NCBI RefSeq assembly: GCF_000003815.2
Contig: NC_049994.1
Span: 15,793,711-15,857,710 of the forward strand
Length of the DNA: 64,000 nt
Reading direction: 5' to 3'
Origin: Branchiostoma floridae
Lineage: Eukaryota > Chordata > Leptocardii > Amphioxiformes > Branchiostomatidae
In this document: piece after piece, positions 11,701 to 42,667 of the stretch
Position numbering within the stretch: the stretch's first letter is position 1
How the letters are laid out: every line of letters starts with the position of its first letter
Translations under genes and position numbers: made by a program
The notes under the pieces: generated by a model
Seen by the model: only the letters and a program-made list of their open reading frames with translations
Told to the model about the DNA's origin: nothing
Databases searched by the model: none

Positions 11701-13538
11701 TTGAAATAAAGCCACTAAACATGTCTCCCGTCTCATAACGCGAGTCGGAGGACGCTACAAGCTAACTGCTTCTTACCGAGCCACGAAAATTTAGAACGGC
11801 ATACTTTCCCTTGTTGCTGTGCATTTAAGAAAAGAATGTACGATTGATCATATCACTTTAATATAATACCTTTCTGTTCCGTTTTCCACTGTTCTACCAG
11901 AGTTTTTGACGCCAGCATGAGTGTGGAACCGGACGCAAAGGTCATGACGATCAACGGTCGGAACTACACCTTTGACGTGGCGGCTGACGGGATCGCTCTG
12001 TCACCGCTGGGGGACAACATGAAGGTCAGCATATTTATCTTATCAAATACGGTCAGACACGGCCTTTTTATTCATTTGTTTGGAGAAGCAATATCTGGTT
12101 GTACTATAGGTAATTGCAGACTGTGCCGTAATGTCAGTGTTCTTGTCATATTGTCCAGGTTTACTACTGCGCACTAAGCGGCTATCACCTGTACTCTGTT
12201 CCGACCAGCGTCATCAAACAACCCGTAGTGACGGACATCAGCAGCAGTGTGACGCATGAAGGTAAGGGCTCATCTTTCAACTTCACTAAAGACTGCGTCA
12301 CAATTCAGGCGAACGCCGGCTGATCTTTTAGATAAGCTGGAGCTCGCCTTAGCGTCGACCGTATTTTCACTGAAAATCTGCCCCGTCACAGATTGGACTG
12401 AGCTCGGTACTTCATTCTGGAAAGTTTAAGTTATTGTCTTTTCTGCCTTTTTGGTGCACAGCTGGCATCACACAGAGATTTTAATCCAAACGGACGAGCT
12501 GTTACAAATCGCCCGACGCCCTAGTAATCGCCAGGACGTCGGCCGTGCTTTGTGTTCTTCTTCTCGTCACCTTAGAGAAGTGACTATGGAAGCTAAAGAG
12601 GTCTTCCTCCCTCTAGCATATCCAAAATGTGTCAATTCCAAACCTTGTGAGAACTTTAATCTTCAGTTATGTTGCCATTAGTTTGCTCTTTCCTAGTAGA
12701 TAGCATCTTGCTCCATCACCTTGGGCGACCCCCTTTGTGTTGGTGAAAAAAAGCTAGGCTGGAATCCATTCTACTTTACACAACTTCATTCCACCATTCT
12801 GCGGACAAGCGATGAGAGAGCTTCAATAGGCTAGATTGTATAGTTTCCCCGACTGTTTCCTTTTCGTCTGTCTGTCTCTGTGTCTGTCTGTCTGTTTGTC
12901 GGACAGGTGGTCAGTTAGCCTCCAATATCTATGAACCGATTCTGTCGAACGCCATATCGAACAAATAGAGCCCCCTATTCTATTTCGAACACCTCCGTCA
13001 AAAACAGCCCTAGTGGGACAGAAATGGCCAATGGAAAATGATATGTTTTCTTTATTGAAGACCAAAGACGATATATCTCATGTAACCTCCTTGAATCTAT
13101 AGATAATACGTTTACGTGTGTAAGAATTTCTCTACTTGCCTAACAGGACGTAAGGTGTCCCAGAGTGACGGGCTGGTTGTGTCCCGGGAAGGGAACCTGT
13201 ACTTCGCAGCCCTGCACCTCAACGCCGTCTACCGGTGGGACACCACGTCATCACAAGACGCGTCCTACGCGCACGAGCTCGTTTCTGATGACGTCACCAT
13301 GCGTTGGGCTGACACCCTCGCCTTCGATGACGACGGCTACTTGTGGTTTATTGCCAATAGGCTGCACATGTGGCGTGCGAACGAGCTGACTTTCACAGGT
13401 TCGGAACCAAACTTCGTGGTGTGGAAGGTGCATGTTGGAGAGAAGTCCTACATGCACAAGAGTGGCGCGAAATCAGTCAGGGCCGATTTGATGTTGTGTT
13501 TGGTGGCAGTACTGTATGTCGCCATCCGCGAAATGTAA
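8789..13538 (+). CDS. Yellow / major royal jelly protein family protein
   Basis: Seven exons: 8789-8944, 9439-9560, 10157-10256, 11064-11335, 11901-12024, 12159-12261 and 13147-13538. They join in one frame to a 422-residue protein, a normal length for the family. It starts with a signal peptide (residues 1 to about 26) and then QWATLDYDWPSNAMR, the family's opening motif. Further landmarks: GYxxPENxIxTGIKVY-type strand in exon 2, LRPFPSWEMNQLGNCSALQS in exon 3, VDPLGRMWIADVG and TYLNDIVIDT in exon 4, VFDASMSVEPDA and DGIALSPLG in exon 5, YYCALSGYHLYSVPT in exon 6, and QSDGLVVS, MRWADTLAFDDDGYLWF and VGEKSYM in exon 7. The family folds as a secreted beta-propeller; some insect members act in melanin formation (dopachrome conversion) or bind amines. 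The C-terminus ends in a hydrophobic stretch (LMLCLVAVLYVA). Family certain, activity unknown. Confidence 0.94.
10020..10092 (-). mobile_element. tRNA-like SINE relic
   Basis: Read on the minus strand it shows an A-box-like GTCGAAGTGGGCAGAGTG and a B-box-like CCGCGAGTTCTATCC at tRNA-like spacing. It lies in a yellow intron. It is too degenerate to be a functional tRNA gene. Confidence 0.4.
10764..10823. repeat. Short hairpin repeat
   Basis: Inverted arms AGGCTTAGGTCCCAATTG and CAATTGGGACCAAAGCCT enclose about 25 bp in a yellow intron. A TCCCCCAATTTAG motif just outside also occurs near 10437. Confidence 0.6.
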
Positions 13539-13974
13539 CTAAGTCCTTACCTCACTAACGAAATAAAGTACAATGCTAAACTTTCTTCCAACACTAAGGT
13601 GTACTTACTTACTTATCCTCTTCGTCCCTGGTGAGACATAAGGCCACACTAAGGTGTACACTGATAAAATTTTCAACGACAACTGTCGTCTTCTTCTTCA
13701 AGATCAATACTGACCAATGACTTCCTGATTAGTTACAGACACGTTATTTCATGGATACGTGACGTCAGCATTTGATCAAACGTGCCAGGAACATTTGGCA
13801 ACATTATGTATACTGTAACGTAGACTTTCAATGCAGTATTTCCTGACTACAGAACACACAAAGAACACACTTCATTAATCAACATAACTAAATGCATCCC
13901 CAGTAAAACACATTAAAGTTCGTGCCTTTCACGGAGGTTTGATTCTCCCGAAATCTTGTTTCTTTTTTTTCTTT
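13539..13974. other. Convergent yellow/SULT 3' intergenic region
   Basis: 436 bp separate the two convergent stop codons. Positions 13655-13700 carry a motif (AACGACAACTGTCGTCTTC) that recurs inverted near 43130-43175, so part is dispersed repeat. No gene was seen. Confidence 0.6.
13562..13567 (+). promoter_or_regulatory. Poly(A) signal of the yellow gene
   Basis: AATAAA lies 23 bp after the yellow stop codon. It is the only canonical hexamer nearby on the plus strand. The 3' UTR would be very short. Confidence 0.6.
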
Positions 13975-16900
13975 TTACTCAAAGTCAAACTGCAGGCCCG
14001 TTCCCTCCAGTCTCTCCATGTACTTTGCATCGTACGCCTTACTCTGGGAATGTGTAAAAGTATTCTTCCAGTCGCCAACCACACCTACAATAACATAAAT
14101 CGTTACCAATATTGAGCTAGTTCTAGGTAAGCACTATATATTGCACGATGACATCAATATTACGATAGCAGTATTGTTATTGTATCTTTAGAAATACAAG
14201 CCACGTCATTCATTTACAGAAAAGATAAGAAGATATGGAAATTAAGAAACTTTAAACAAATATCACTGTGAAAGTCGTCATGTATTAATGAAGATTAGTC
14301 AAACACAACCCTTCAAATGTTAACAAGATCGATTAGTGGACAAAAATGCCAACGTTTTACCTTTCCTAGCCATGAAAGGTTTTGCAGGAATCCGTGACTC
14401 GGCCCAGTCAGCCTTCAGACTATCGAAAGTACAGGACTCGACAATACCTGAGAGAGTGACGTCATCCAATCTAATGTCCAATAATGTCATGATCTTCCTA
14501 ATAGCACTGGTCAAGTCCTGTGAGAAAAAAAAGCGAGTCTTGGGTCTCTAACTATCTTTAGGTCTACCTTGTCCCTCCAACGACCTGGACGTCAAGGGAC
14601 TAGGTAGGTAGGTTGTTTTTTTTACACAACGTCGACGTCGGGGACACGACGAGCGTCGAACTCAGGACCTCTGGCTTCTAAGACTCTACCATTTGCGCCA
14701 CATATGACGCCAAGACGCCATATTCTTAACGTTGGAAAGTTAGTTGTCTTTTTGTCCGTGATAGTATACTGAGGATACCAATCCATGGGAAGTTTATATA
14801 GCTGGAATTGAATATGCTTAGATTTTTGGGCAGATCTTTTATGATAAAGCCCCCTTTACAAATCAAGAATTTAGCTCGACGGAGTTGTATGCGAGCTTTA
14901 AATTACGAGGAGGCCTGACCATGATGCCGACGAACCAATGGCAGAGTTTCTTCGTCGGCATCAGGGTCATACCTCCTCGTAATTTAGAGCTCGCTGACAA
15001 CTCGGCCGAGCTAAATTCTTGATTTGTAAAGGGGGCTTAAGGACGCCGACCTTGTTCATGTCTTCATACTTCAGAAACAGGAAGTGGGGGTCGTCTCGCA
15101 TCTGCCACCAGCCGAGCGCGTGGTCGTAGAAGTCACCACCAAGTGCTAATGGTATTGTGGAAAACACAGGAATTCGAAATGCGTAAGTCAACTCATCGAG
15201 GAAAGATATTATTTTACTCATTTGTATTTGTTTTGAACGGCATTCGTATCTACATTGAAGGTTTTGCCGTGAATTGCATACAATATCACTTACTTTTTCC
15301 GTCAAGAAAATCTTGTGCGCACTGGTCCCAAGATGGGAAACATGCGGAGTTATGCAGAAGCCTGACCTTGTGTAGGAAGTGGTACAGAGACACTGCCGTG
15401 TCTTTCGGGTTCCTCATAACGACTATGACTTTTATCTGGAAAGGAAAGAAAACTGTGATAGGATAAGCCCATTCTACACATATCAATAAAGAATATCATA
15501 TTATACACAGTTAGAGACTTACTTTTACACACTCCATTTTGTTGGATGAACTTCCCACACACCCAAAATATTATACATTGTTATACAATGTTTTGAAAAT
15601 ACTAAGCTTGATATCAATGATGTGCAATAATTTAGAACTAATAAAGCAGGCTGATGGGGGAAAGGCAAGTACACCAATTCTTCCTTACTTTAACAAATAA
15701 CTATGAATAAATGCAAACAAAAAATCGAAACCATAGCATAGGACAAAACTTTCCAAAAGATACAAGATACAAAAACCGGACGTCTTGCTTGCTGCAGTAC
15801 CAAAGTCGCCCACCGGGGCACGCTCGAGGACACAGAAACGAGCCTCAAACTATATCTTTTTTACATCTTAATGATGTATTAAACATAGGATACCTTTCCT
15901 TTGGGAGTGGATATCATTTTAGGCGCCAGATGCCACGGCAGATGCGTGTGGACGATCCGCGGCGATGGTTGGTCGGCGAGGATCACGTGAGTTGGTTTGC
16001 CAAACCCTGGTACCTCCGCTTCCAGGTACCACGGTATGTCTTTCGCATGTATCGCCATCTTCCCAGCAGCCCTCATCAGCTTGTTGACGATCTCAATGGT
16101 CCAGTTCGTACCTAGCACAAATGTTCATGTAAAATCACCACCATTTATAATTTGTTTTAGCCTCCTTCACCGGCGTCTCTAGGGACTTGTGGGGGGGGGG
16201 GGGGCGTCGATTCGCGATTTGTTATCCAGGAATACGACGGGAAAGGAAAATATGCCGGGAAAGGAATAATGCCGGCAGAGGAATATATACCGGGGTGTGG
16301 GGGGTGTGGCGTCCCCGACCTCAACAAAATAACAACAACTTTCGCCAAGTCCCTAGAGACGCCGGTGAAGGAGGCTAAATTTGTTTCAGGTAAACCGTCT
16401 GTAGTAGCCTGGAGTCCAGGCTTGTTGTGCCATTATTAGTCACTAGGAAGCGTACCTTAAGGGAGCGACTAAGAGCACAACAAGGCTAGATTACAGACTA
16501 CGCCTGTAGACACACAATATGTGTACAATAGGTGCAAGCTGCCTAGCGGACTGAAAGGTTTGACGTACTCACACCAAAATGGAGCCTTACTCTTACCGGT
16601 AAGTGTAGAGTGTTCCTTAACGTAGTCAAGGTGTGACCCTCCTAAAACTCGGGAACCTTTTGATAGAACCATCCTAATACGCCTTAAATTTTTCCTAAGG
16701 GCATAACTTTGAGTGTGAGTTAGTGCCCAACTTTGAGCCCGCCTAGTATTTGAAATCAACAACCTAACTTCAAGGCCACCTAATCGTACTAAACCGTTAC
16801 AGACCTCCATGGCAACTGCCATTACTGTTATATACCTGTTGGTTGAAAGAATGCCCTAACAATGGTATTATACTTTCCTCTAGGGCAACTGATGTTCCTT

Positions 16901-17049
16901 CTACGCTTCGATCCCTTACCTGCTTTCAAATACGTCACAATGACGATATCGTCATCGCGTATGACGTAATCAAGCATGTTGTCCACCATCTCTTTTGTTG
17001 TCAGCAGTGGGTCGAAAAACGCTCCTTTGTACTCAAATAACTTTGGCAT
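13975..17049 (-). CDS. Cytosolic sulfotransferase (SULT family)
   Basis: Six exons (minus): 17049-16920, 16111-15894, 15435-15294, 15145-15051, 14517-14361 and 14084-13975. They join in one frame to 283 residues, close to the roughly 290 of animal SULTs. There is no signal peptide, in line with a cytosolic enzyme that transfers sulfate from PAPS to phenols, steroids or amines. PAPS 5'-phosphosulfate loop: YLKAGTNW (about 40-47, split by intron 1). Catalytic His100 lies in VHTHLPWHL. The 3'-phosphate site is MRNPKDTAVSLYHF (Arg124, Ser132). The C-terminal loop is ARKGVVGDWKNTFT, across exons 5-6. Exon 4 ends in YEDMNK with the atypical donor GTCGGC. The substrate cannot be read from sequence. 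It is convergent with yellow. Confidence 0.94.
14600..14706 (-). mobile_element. tRNA-derived SINE fragment
   Basis: On the minus strand, TGTGGCGCAAATGGTAG (A-box-like) and GTCCTGAGTTCGACGC (B-box-like) occur at tRNA spacing and are followed by an unrelated body and an A-run. It lies in the SULT intron between exons 5 and 4. Confidence 0.6.
14848..15037. mobile_element. Hairpin MITE with TAA target duplication (Harbinger-like)
   Basis: Nearly complete inverted arms of about 86 bp start AGCCCCCTTTACAAATCAAG and end with the complement. They are flanked by TAA at 14845-14847 and 15038-15040. A 3-bp TWA duplication is characteristic of PIF/Harbinger elements. The element ends 13 bp from the SULT exon 4 boundary at 15051. 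Confidence 0.85.
16158..16377. mobile_element. MITE with 9-bp TSD (Mutator-like), SULT intron 1
   Basis: Perfect 32-bp inverted termini start TAGCCTCCTTCACCGGCGTC. The flanks carry the exact 9-bp direct repeat AATTTGTTT at 16149-16157 and 16378-16386. The G-rich interior has no coding potential. A 9-bp duplication with long TIRs points to Mutator-like transposase mobilisation. Confidence 0.92.
16405..16500. mobile_element. Short 96-bp MITE with 9-bp TSD
   Basis: Imperfect 25-bp termini run from TAGCCTGGAGTCCAGGCTTG to the complement of TAGTCTGTAATCTAGCCTTG. Flanks are CGTCTGTAG and CGCCTGTAG, 8 of 9 identical. It lies 27 bp from the MITE ending at 16377, in the same SULT intron. Confidence 0.8.
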
Positions 17050-19174
17050 CTTGTTTTGCTGTGAACTCGAGCAACAAGCAAATAAGTACTTTGTCTGATC
17101 AACAGAATATTTGTTATCATACTAATTATGTAACGCTAGGTTAAGATAACATGTTTTGTTCAGAGTATGTTTTACTCAGTTGTTAACACGTAACAAGGAC
17201 TGGAAGTCTATAAGGATATGGATTTTGAGACTATGTCTGGAGCAATGTCTTTTCTTCCTGTCACGGAAACATTATACCCGAGACAGCCTCGACTCACTCA
17301 CAGCGAGGACTAAACATTATTTTCAAATGCCTAAATCTAGGTTGACGATAATAACATTGAAGCAGAGTAGAGGTTAAGGTCAATAACCTAAGAGATAAAC
17401 AGAAGAGGTCATGCCAGGTCAACAGAACGTACGCAGACAATATCAGTGAACTTAACGACAGTATGATTATTCTATTTTTGTAAGAATTAAAGACTCAAAT
17501 CCTAAGGACGGCTTGTCGCTTTGAAGTACAAGAGGACATTTTGAGAACATATTATAATATTGAACGTTTCCGTCATTCAAGAACCAAAAAAGGGTTCTAG
17601 ACACCCACAAAACTACAATTTTTATACAGGTAAGCAACTTGCAACTCACATTTTGCTGCATGCGAACCCTTAAGCTTTCGCAAAATACAGGAACTTCGTA
17701 AGGACTACAACAGTTAGTATATATTGATATGTAAGAGGGTACAGGCAGAAAATATGGGGTAAGTCCAAAGTTCAGATTGTTGGTCTCGTGACTAACTCGT
17801 CGAACTTGTTGACTGACCTCACAGAGGTGACGGTATTGTAAACAATAGTAGGCATGAGGTCACACCCTTTAGACTATGTTTATGATAACTTTATTGCTCA
17901 ACAATTGTATTTGACATCTATGCCAACGTGTGTTGAAAGGGACTTGCAGATTTCCAAACACAGTAGACCTTGATACGCAGTGTTTATTCCTGACTCGGGC
18001 AACTTTCCAGCTTTTTCCTCAGTTTCTTCCCTTCTACTCCAGTCTGACCCCTCTGGGCCATACCATTCCTCTACCTACAAAGCCCCCGGGGATTTTCTTC
18101 AACATATAACAACGTGTACCGGAAACTTATCTTGCTCTGCAAAAGACTTTGTGGTATAAGTTGAAACTCAAGTACAGTCTATTTAGCCTGGGTACCATCC
18201 GGATAGTAGTTCGCTCCTATGTTCGCTTCTGCTATCCAGACGGAAACACAGTGAAGCGACTGTATATAGTGTATAGTGAATGTCAGAGCTAGAAGCGACG
18301 GTATATAGTACATAATGAACGCCAGAGCAAACTACTTTCCGGATGGTACCCAGGCTACAGTCTATTGTCATGTATTCATAATACAGGGATACTTACAATC
18401 AATGGGCAATATGAAGTTGAATCTCCTCCTTGAATCTATTAAGCATATTTCTAGTCTGCTATACAGGATGGGCAGAAATGATAATGTACTTTATCAGTTT
18501 ATAGTGTGTCATTAGGGACGACTTAATTGGCCTTATCATAGTAATCTTTCACGTACATTATTTCATATTTATGATTATAATTTTCTTATGTACCATTCAT
18601 TTTCTGTTAATATTTTGTATTTGATCATTTGCTCAAGATACTTTCTAAGGTCATAAAGTAAATAAGTCAATATATAGATAAATGAATAAATACTAGCTAT
18701 GTATCACATTACTTTCTATAAGGATAATTTTGATATTTGATGACATTTCTTTGAATTATCATAATAAGTACTAAACGTGCATTGAATTACGTTATTATTC
18801 AATTATGCACATCTGTTTGTGCCTTTGAGAAACAACAATATGATTGAAATGGATTCTTCAATTGAAAGTACATTCTAAGTATAATACTGAACACATTTGC
18901 AGTGTGAGACGATGATCATTTAATACACCCCACCTCAGCATTATTCTTGTCCTAAGTAATTTGTATGATAGATAGTATAATTATAACTAAATAGTCATTA
19001 CCTACAATGATTAGATAAGTATAGTTTACAAAACCTACAATAAAAGATGTATCTACTTCACGATATATTACTCTGGATTCAGCATAAACAATAACAAAAT
19101 TGAATTTGCAATAATACTCTTAAATTATATAATTTTACATATGCAGTATTAAACGTATAAACTATCTGATTTCG
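17050..19174. other. Intergenic region, SULT 5' flank and ABCC5-like 3' flank
   Basis: Apart from the MITE at 18184-18357 no gene or RNA was recognised. The stretch 18500-19170 is distinctly AT-rich and probably contains the ABCC5-like 3' UTR, but no convincing poly(A) hexamer on the minus strand was pinned down. Confidence 0.5.
18184..18357. mobile_element. MITE with 9-bp TSD (Mutator-like)
   Basis: Inverted termini TAGCCTGGGTACCATCCGGA and complement extend about 33 bp with few mismatches. The exact 9-bp duplication CAGTCTATT sits at 18175-18183 and 18358-18366. It lies between the SULT start and the ABCC5 end. Confidence 0.9.
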
Positions 19175-39225
<20,051 letters not shown>

Positions 39226-40121
39226 CCTGTGTGTTAATACTGAAAAATAGATACACAAAAATCAGAGTGTGATTCGAAGAACCTCAGACCAAATCTATAC
39301 TTCATCTAACGTTACCAATCACTGTTTAGAGAATGCAAAAGATTTTGTAGGCTATGTCATCGGGCTTCCATTGAGTATTCTGAATCATCACATTAGTAAA
39401 TCTACCACAAACTCGGAGTGTAAATTCATGAAAATGATCAGCATTTACCGGTTGAATTTGAAGATCGTAAAAGTTTCATGTTTAGTATGATTGAATTCCT
39501 TGCTGCAGTATGTTCTTCAGATTTATGTTTTACAAGCGACGTGAGTTCAAACCCATGGAAAGGTGTTTCACTTATCCCGTAATTTCTAGAACTGTACATG
39601 TAACCCCGTATAAAAGAAACGTCCCAAAACAAGCAAACTCTTCCAGTGCTTTCCCATAATGATTATGTTTAGTTTGCAGTGACGATATGCAGATGGCTGT
39701 CACGTTTCGGTGCATGCATCCGAGCCCATTGCTCTATACGCAGAGACTGTGTTTCCCACACACGCGGCGAAGTGATTTTAGGACCACTACTGCAAAGGAT
39801 GTTCTATCAACAAAATAAGACGTATATGTTGCTAATCACCGAATCCAGCGCATTTCAAAGTAACTATCTCCTTTACGTTGCTATCACAATCGTCATAGTT
39901 CGTCATACAATTTTGATGTCGTAGAATATTCAAAAAGGCTGTGACAGAACGAACCTTCAATAAGGATTTAAGACAACTTTTTCGGTAAAACGACAGCTGA
40001 AGTTTAGAGGACACGTGCATGGCTATCTTGCAACTTTCGTACGACATATGTGACCAGGTCCCAACATACAAAAATCGCCATACAAATGCAATGTCTTTTA
40101 TGCTTTCCGTAGTAACACTAG

Positions 40122-40343
40122 TTCACCTTTATTCGCAACTGTAACCTGTATCCGTTCAAGGTATTTAGGGATACAAAATCGACGGACGGTGGTTTCAAAC
40201 TGCAATATTTTGAAAACGGTACGATTTGAAATCATCGTCCGTCGACATGATATCCCTAGATACCCTTATAATCAACACAACGGATATGATGATGATGAAC
40301 ACAACGGATATTGGTCACTCCGCGAATAAAGGTGACCTAACGT
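40122..40343. mobile_element. Palindromic MITE, family B copy 1
   Basis: The ends GTTCACCTTTATTCGCAACT and the inverted GAATAAAGGTGACCTAACGT pair. Inner arms have TGTATCCGTT / AACGGATATTGGTCAC, ATTTAGGGATAC / TATCCCTAGATA and CGACGGACGGTGGTTTCAAA. A second copy is at 49475-49687. Partial ends occur at 45660 and 45778. Confidence 0.8.
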
Positions 40344-42159
40344 TACATATGCAAGTATGCATATTGTTCGCGATGGAATAATTCCCGGATGGGAGGATTA
40401 AGAATAAAAACACCTGAGTATAACGTGTCTACAAGTGAGCCTGCCGCCATATTGGTTACTGGTAGGCCTGACGTGGTATTAAAAATCTTTCGACAGCCAC
40501 GACAATCAAAGGTTTTATTCTTACGATTATCAACAAATCATTTATGCCGAGTAAGGCATAGCCTTTACGTTTTAAGGGTTTCTTACCTTACGTAGAGAAG
40601 AAAACAACTACCCTTTATGGCATGACATTGTTGACAAACAAAAAACAAAACCCCTTAAATATGAGGGTGTTGGTGTGTACGTAGTTCGTTCATTTGTCTG
40701 TTACCATTCAAGTTACATCTGAAATAGTAAAAAAAACTCACTTTTTTGTGCAGGCCGGATTCTCCTGTCACGCTATGGGGTTCTGTCGAAGTCTGTCTCG
40801 ATTTTCCCACGCGTTTACGTCACGATCACGTGATATCAGAATGGCCAATCGCATCACGACATAAGTCAAATCTCAACTGAATTAACAGCTTATGCAATAA
40901 CAGTTAAGGTACGAGCTATATACAGTTTTAATTTTTCGCTACCAACTGAAAAACAGAAGAACTATACTTGACAAAACAAAGCGAATTGTTTGGCATTACT
41001 GAATATTGTTGATTTTGCTTGTCCTTTCCAAACTGATGCTGTTTATTTGTTGGTAAAGTTTGTTTATTTTTGGTGAGTAACAACTGGGCTCGGTTCTCGG
41101 TTACAGTTCTGTAATGTTGTTCCAATGGCGTCGTAGGGTAGAGAATATCTAATTGTCCCTTTTCTTTCTAAAATGACGGCTTAGCAGTACATACTTCGAC
41201 TTTATTTTGACTGCAAGCAGAACAATACAGTATTGTACACGGGGTAGCGTCATGCTTGTAGTTCATAGAAACTATGTTATATCACATAGATTGATGTAGC
41301 AAACCTGATATAGTGTTGTTACAATACAGAAAACATGGGTTCACTGACCGTTCGGTCACTTAGAGACGTGTAACCGAGCCCAAGCGTAAAACAACAAACT
41401 ACACAAATAAGTCTCACACCCAAGGCAGTATTGCTCATCGAAACCACCTGTCTCTCTCGAAAAATGGATGGATGGAAAGTGGCCTCCTGACTTGTTTCAG
41501 CATATCATGATAATTCATGCCGAGTTACGCCATACTGATTCTACTATATTTATAACATTAGCGACTGTTTGAATTTTCCTTTCAGAATAAAAGTCGACCA
41601 TACAGTAAATCGACCATGCTAAAATACACGCCGTAGATTGCAAATAAACATTATACGAAAACAAATATGTTTGTCGCAGAATCCCCAAGTAAAGTAGAAG
41701 ATGTTACAAAAACAAACAAAAAAAATGAATCTACGGAAATGAAGAATTAATTGCTCGGTGTACTACATTCTGTGTGTTTAGTCACTGTTCAACCATCCTA
41801 AGTCCATATTACTCAGGTTTCATACTGAAGCCATTTTGTTTTCAACACTCACACGCTCGCACCAGTTTTGGGGTCCCAGATTACATTATCCATATTTCAT
41901 AATCAAACCAACATGGACGCATGCTGTGCGAGAAAAATATCTTAAGTAAGATGTACCCATTTTGTCCCGAAATCAGGCGGAAGTGAATGTACAAGGCTCA
42001 TACAAATTTCAACACATTGCCATATTGAAACAATTCTTTAATATTGCATTGCTTTAATGGGTAAAGGCATACCTAAAAGCCCCCATTTTATGGCGGCAGT
42101 GTTTAATCAAATTGATGACAATGTACAGAACGTAGTGGTGTTGTGGCTCTGCCATAGCC

Positions 42160-42235
42160 ATCACAGAAACAATTATAGCCATCATAGAAACAGTTATAGC
42201 CATCATAGAAACAGTTATAGCCATCATAGAAACTA
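42160..42235. repeat. 21-bp tandem repeat, about four copies
   Basis: The unit AGCCATCATAGAAACAGTTAT is repeated with few changes. It lies downstream of the PhyH stop codon, so it may be in the 3' UTR or flank. Confidence 0.9.
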
Positions 42236-42667
42236 GCCTGCTTGTGCCACACACCCTTCCCCAAGAGCTTGTGGTCGTTTTCTTATCACTAGAGATTAAA
42301 TTCGCAGGCGTGTCAATATGAGTGACATCTGACAATCGGTTTAACAGGAGTTCAGCATCCTCTGTTACTATGGAAAACAGTAATTACAGCCTAAAACACA
42401 GTGGCAACAGACAGTTCTATGTTTATCGTTATGCTCTGTAACTCCTCCTGAATTTACCGTTAAGCGTTACTGTGCCTCCTGAAATCACCGTTAAGCGTTA
42501 CCAAGACCCCCCCCCCCCAAGCAGCCCCCCACATACGCATAAATCACCAGGATTAGATGTTGCAGATTCTCCTGACTTAGAGGCGTTGTTAATCAAGCTT
42601 CAATGGGGCCTGAGCAATCAAAAGGCTGCTAGACACTTGACACAGTGAGCCTATCATGGGAATGACT

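Larger units (their letters stand above)
39226..42667. other. Intergenic region, ABCC5-like 5' flank and PhyH 3' flank
   Basis: An untranslated 5' exon of the ABCC5-like gene is expected here because the coding ATG follows an acceptor-like TATTAACACACAG. I could not place it. The region holds the MITE at 40122 and the 21-bp repeat at 42160. Otherwise I see no coding exon, RNA gene or clear promoter. Confidence 0.5.

Noticed and set aside
13116-13146. Start of an independent gene at the ATG upstream of yellow exon 7
   Set aside because: The open frame extends into intron sequence; the acceptor at 13146 and the phase match exon 6, so this is the last yellow exon.
14600-14706. Functional tRNA gene on the minus strand
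   Set aside because: A and B boxes are present but no cloverleaf with paired acceptor stem was found; a SINE head is the better reading. The same applies to 5275-5375, 10020-10092 and 23800-23937.
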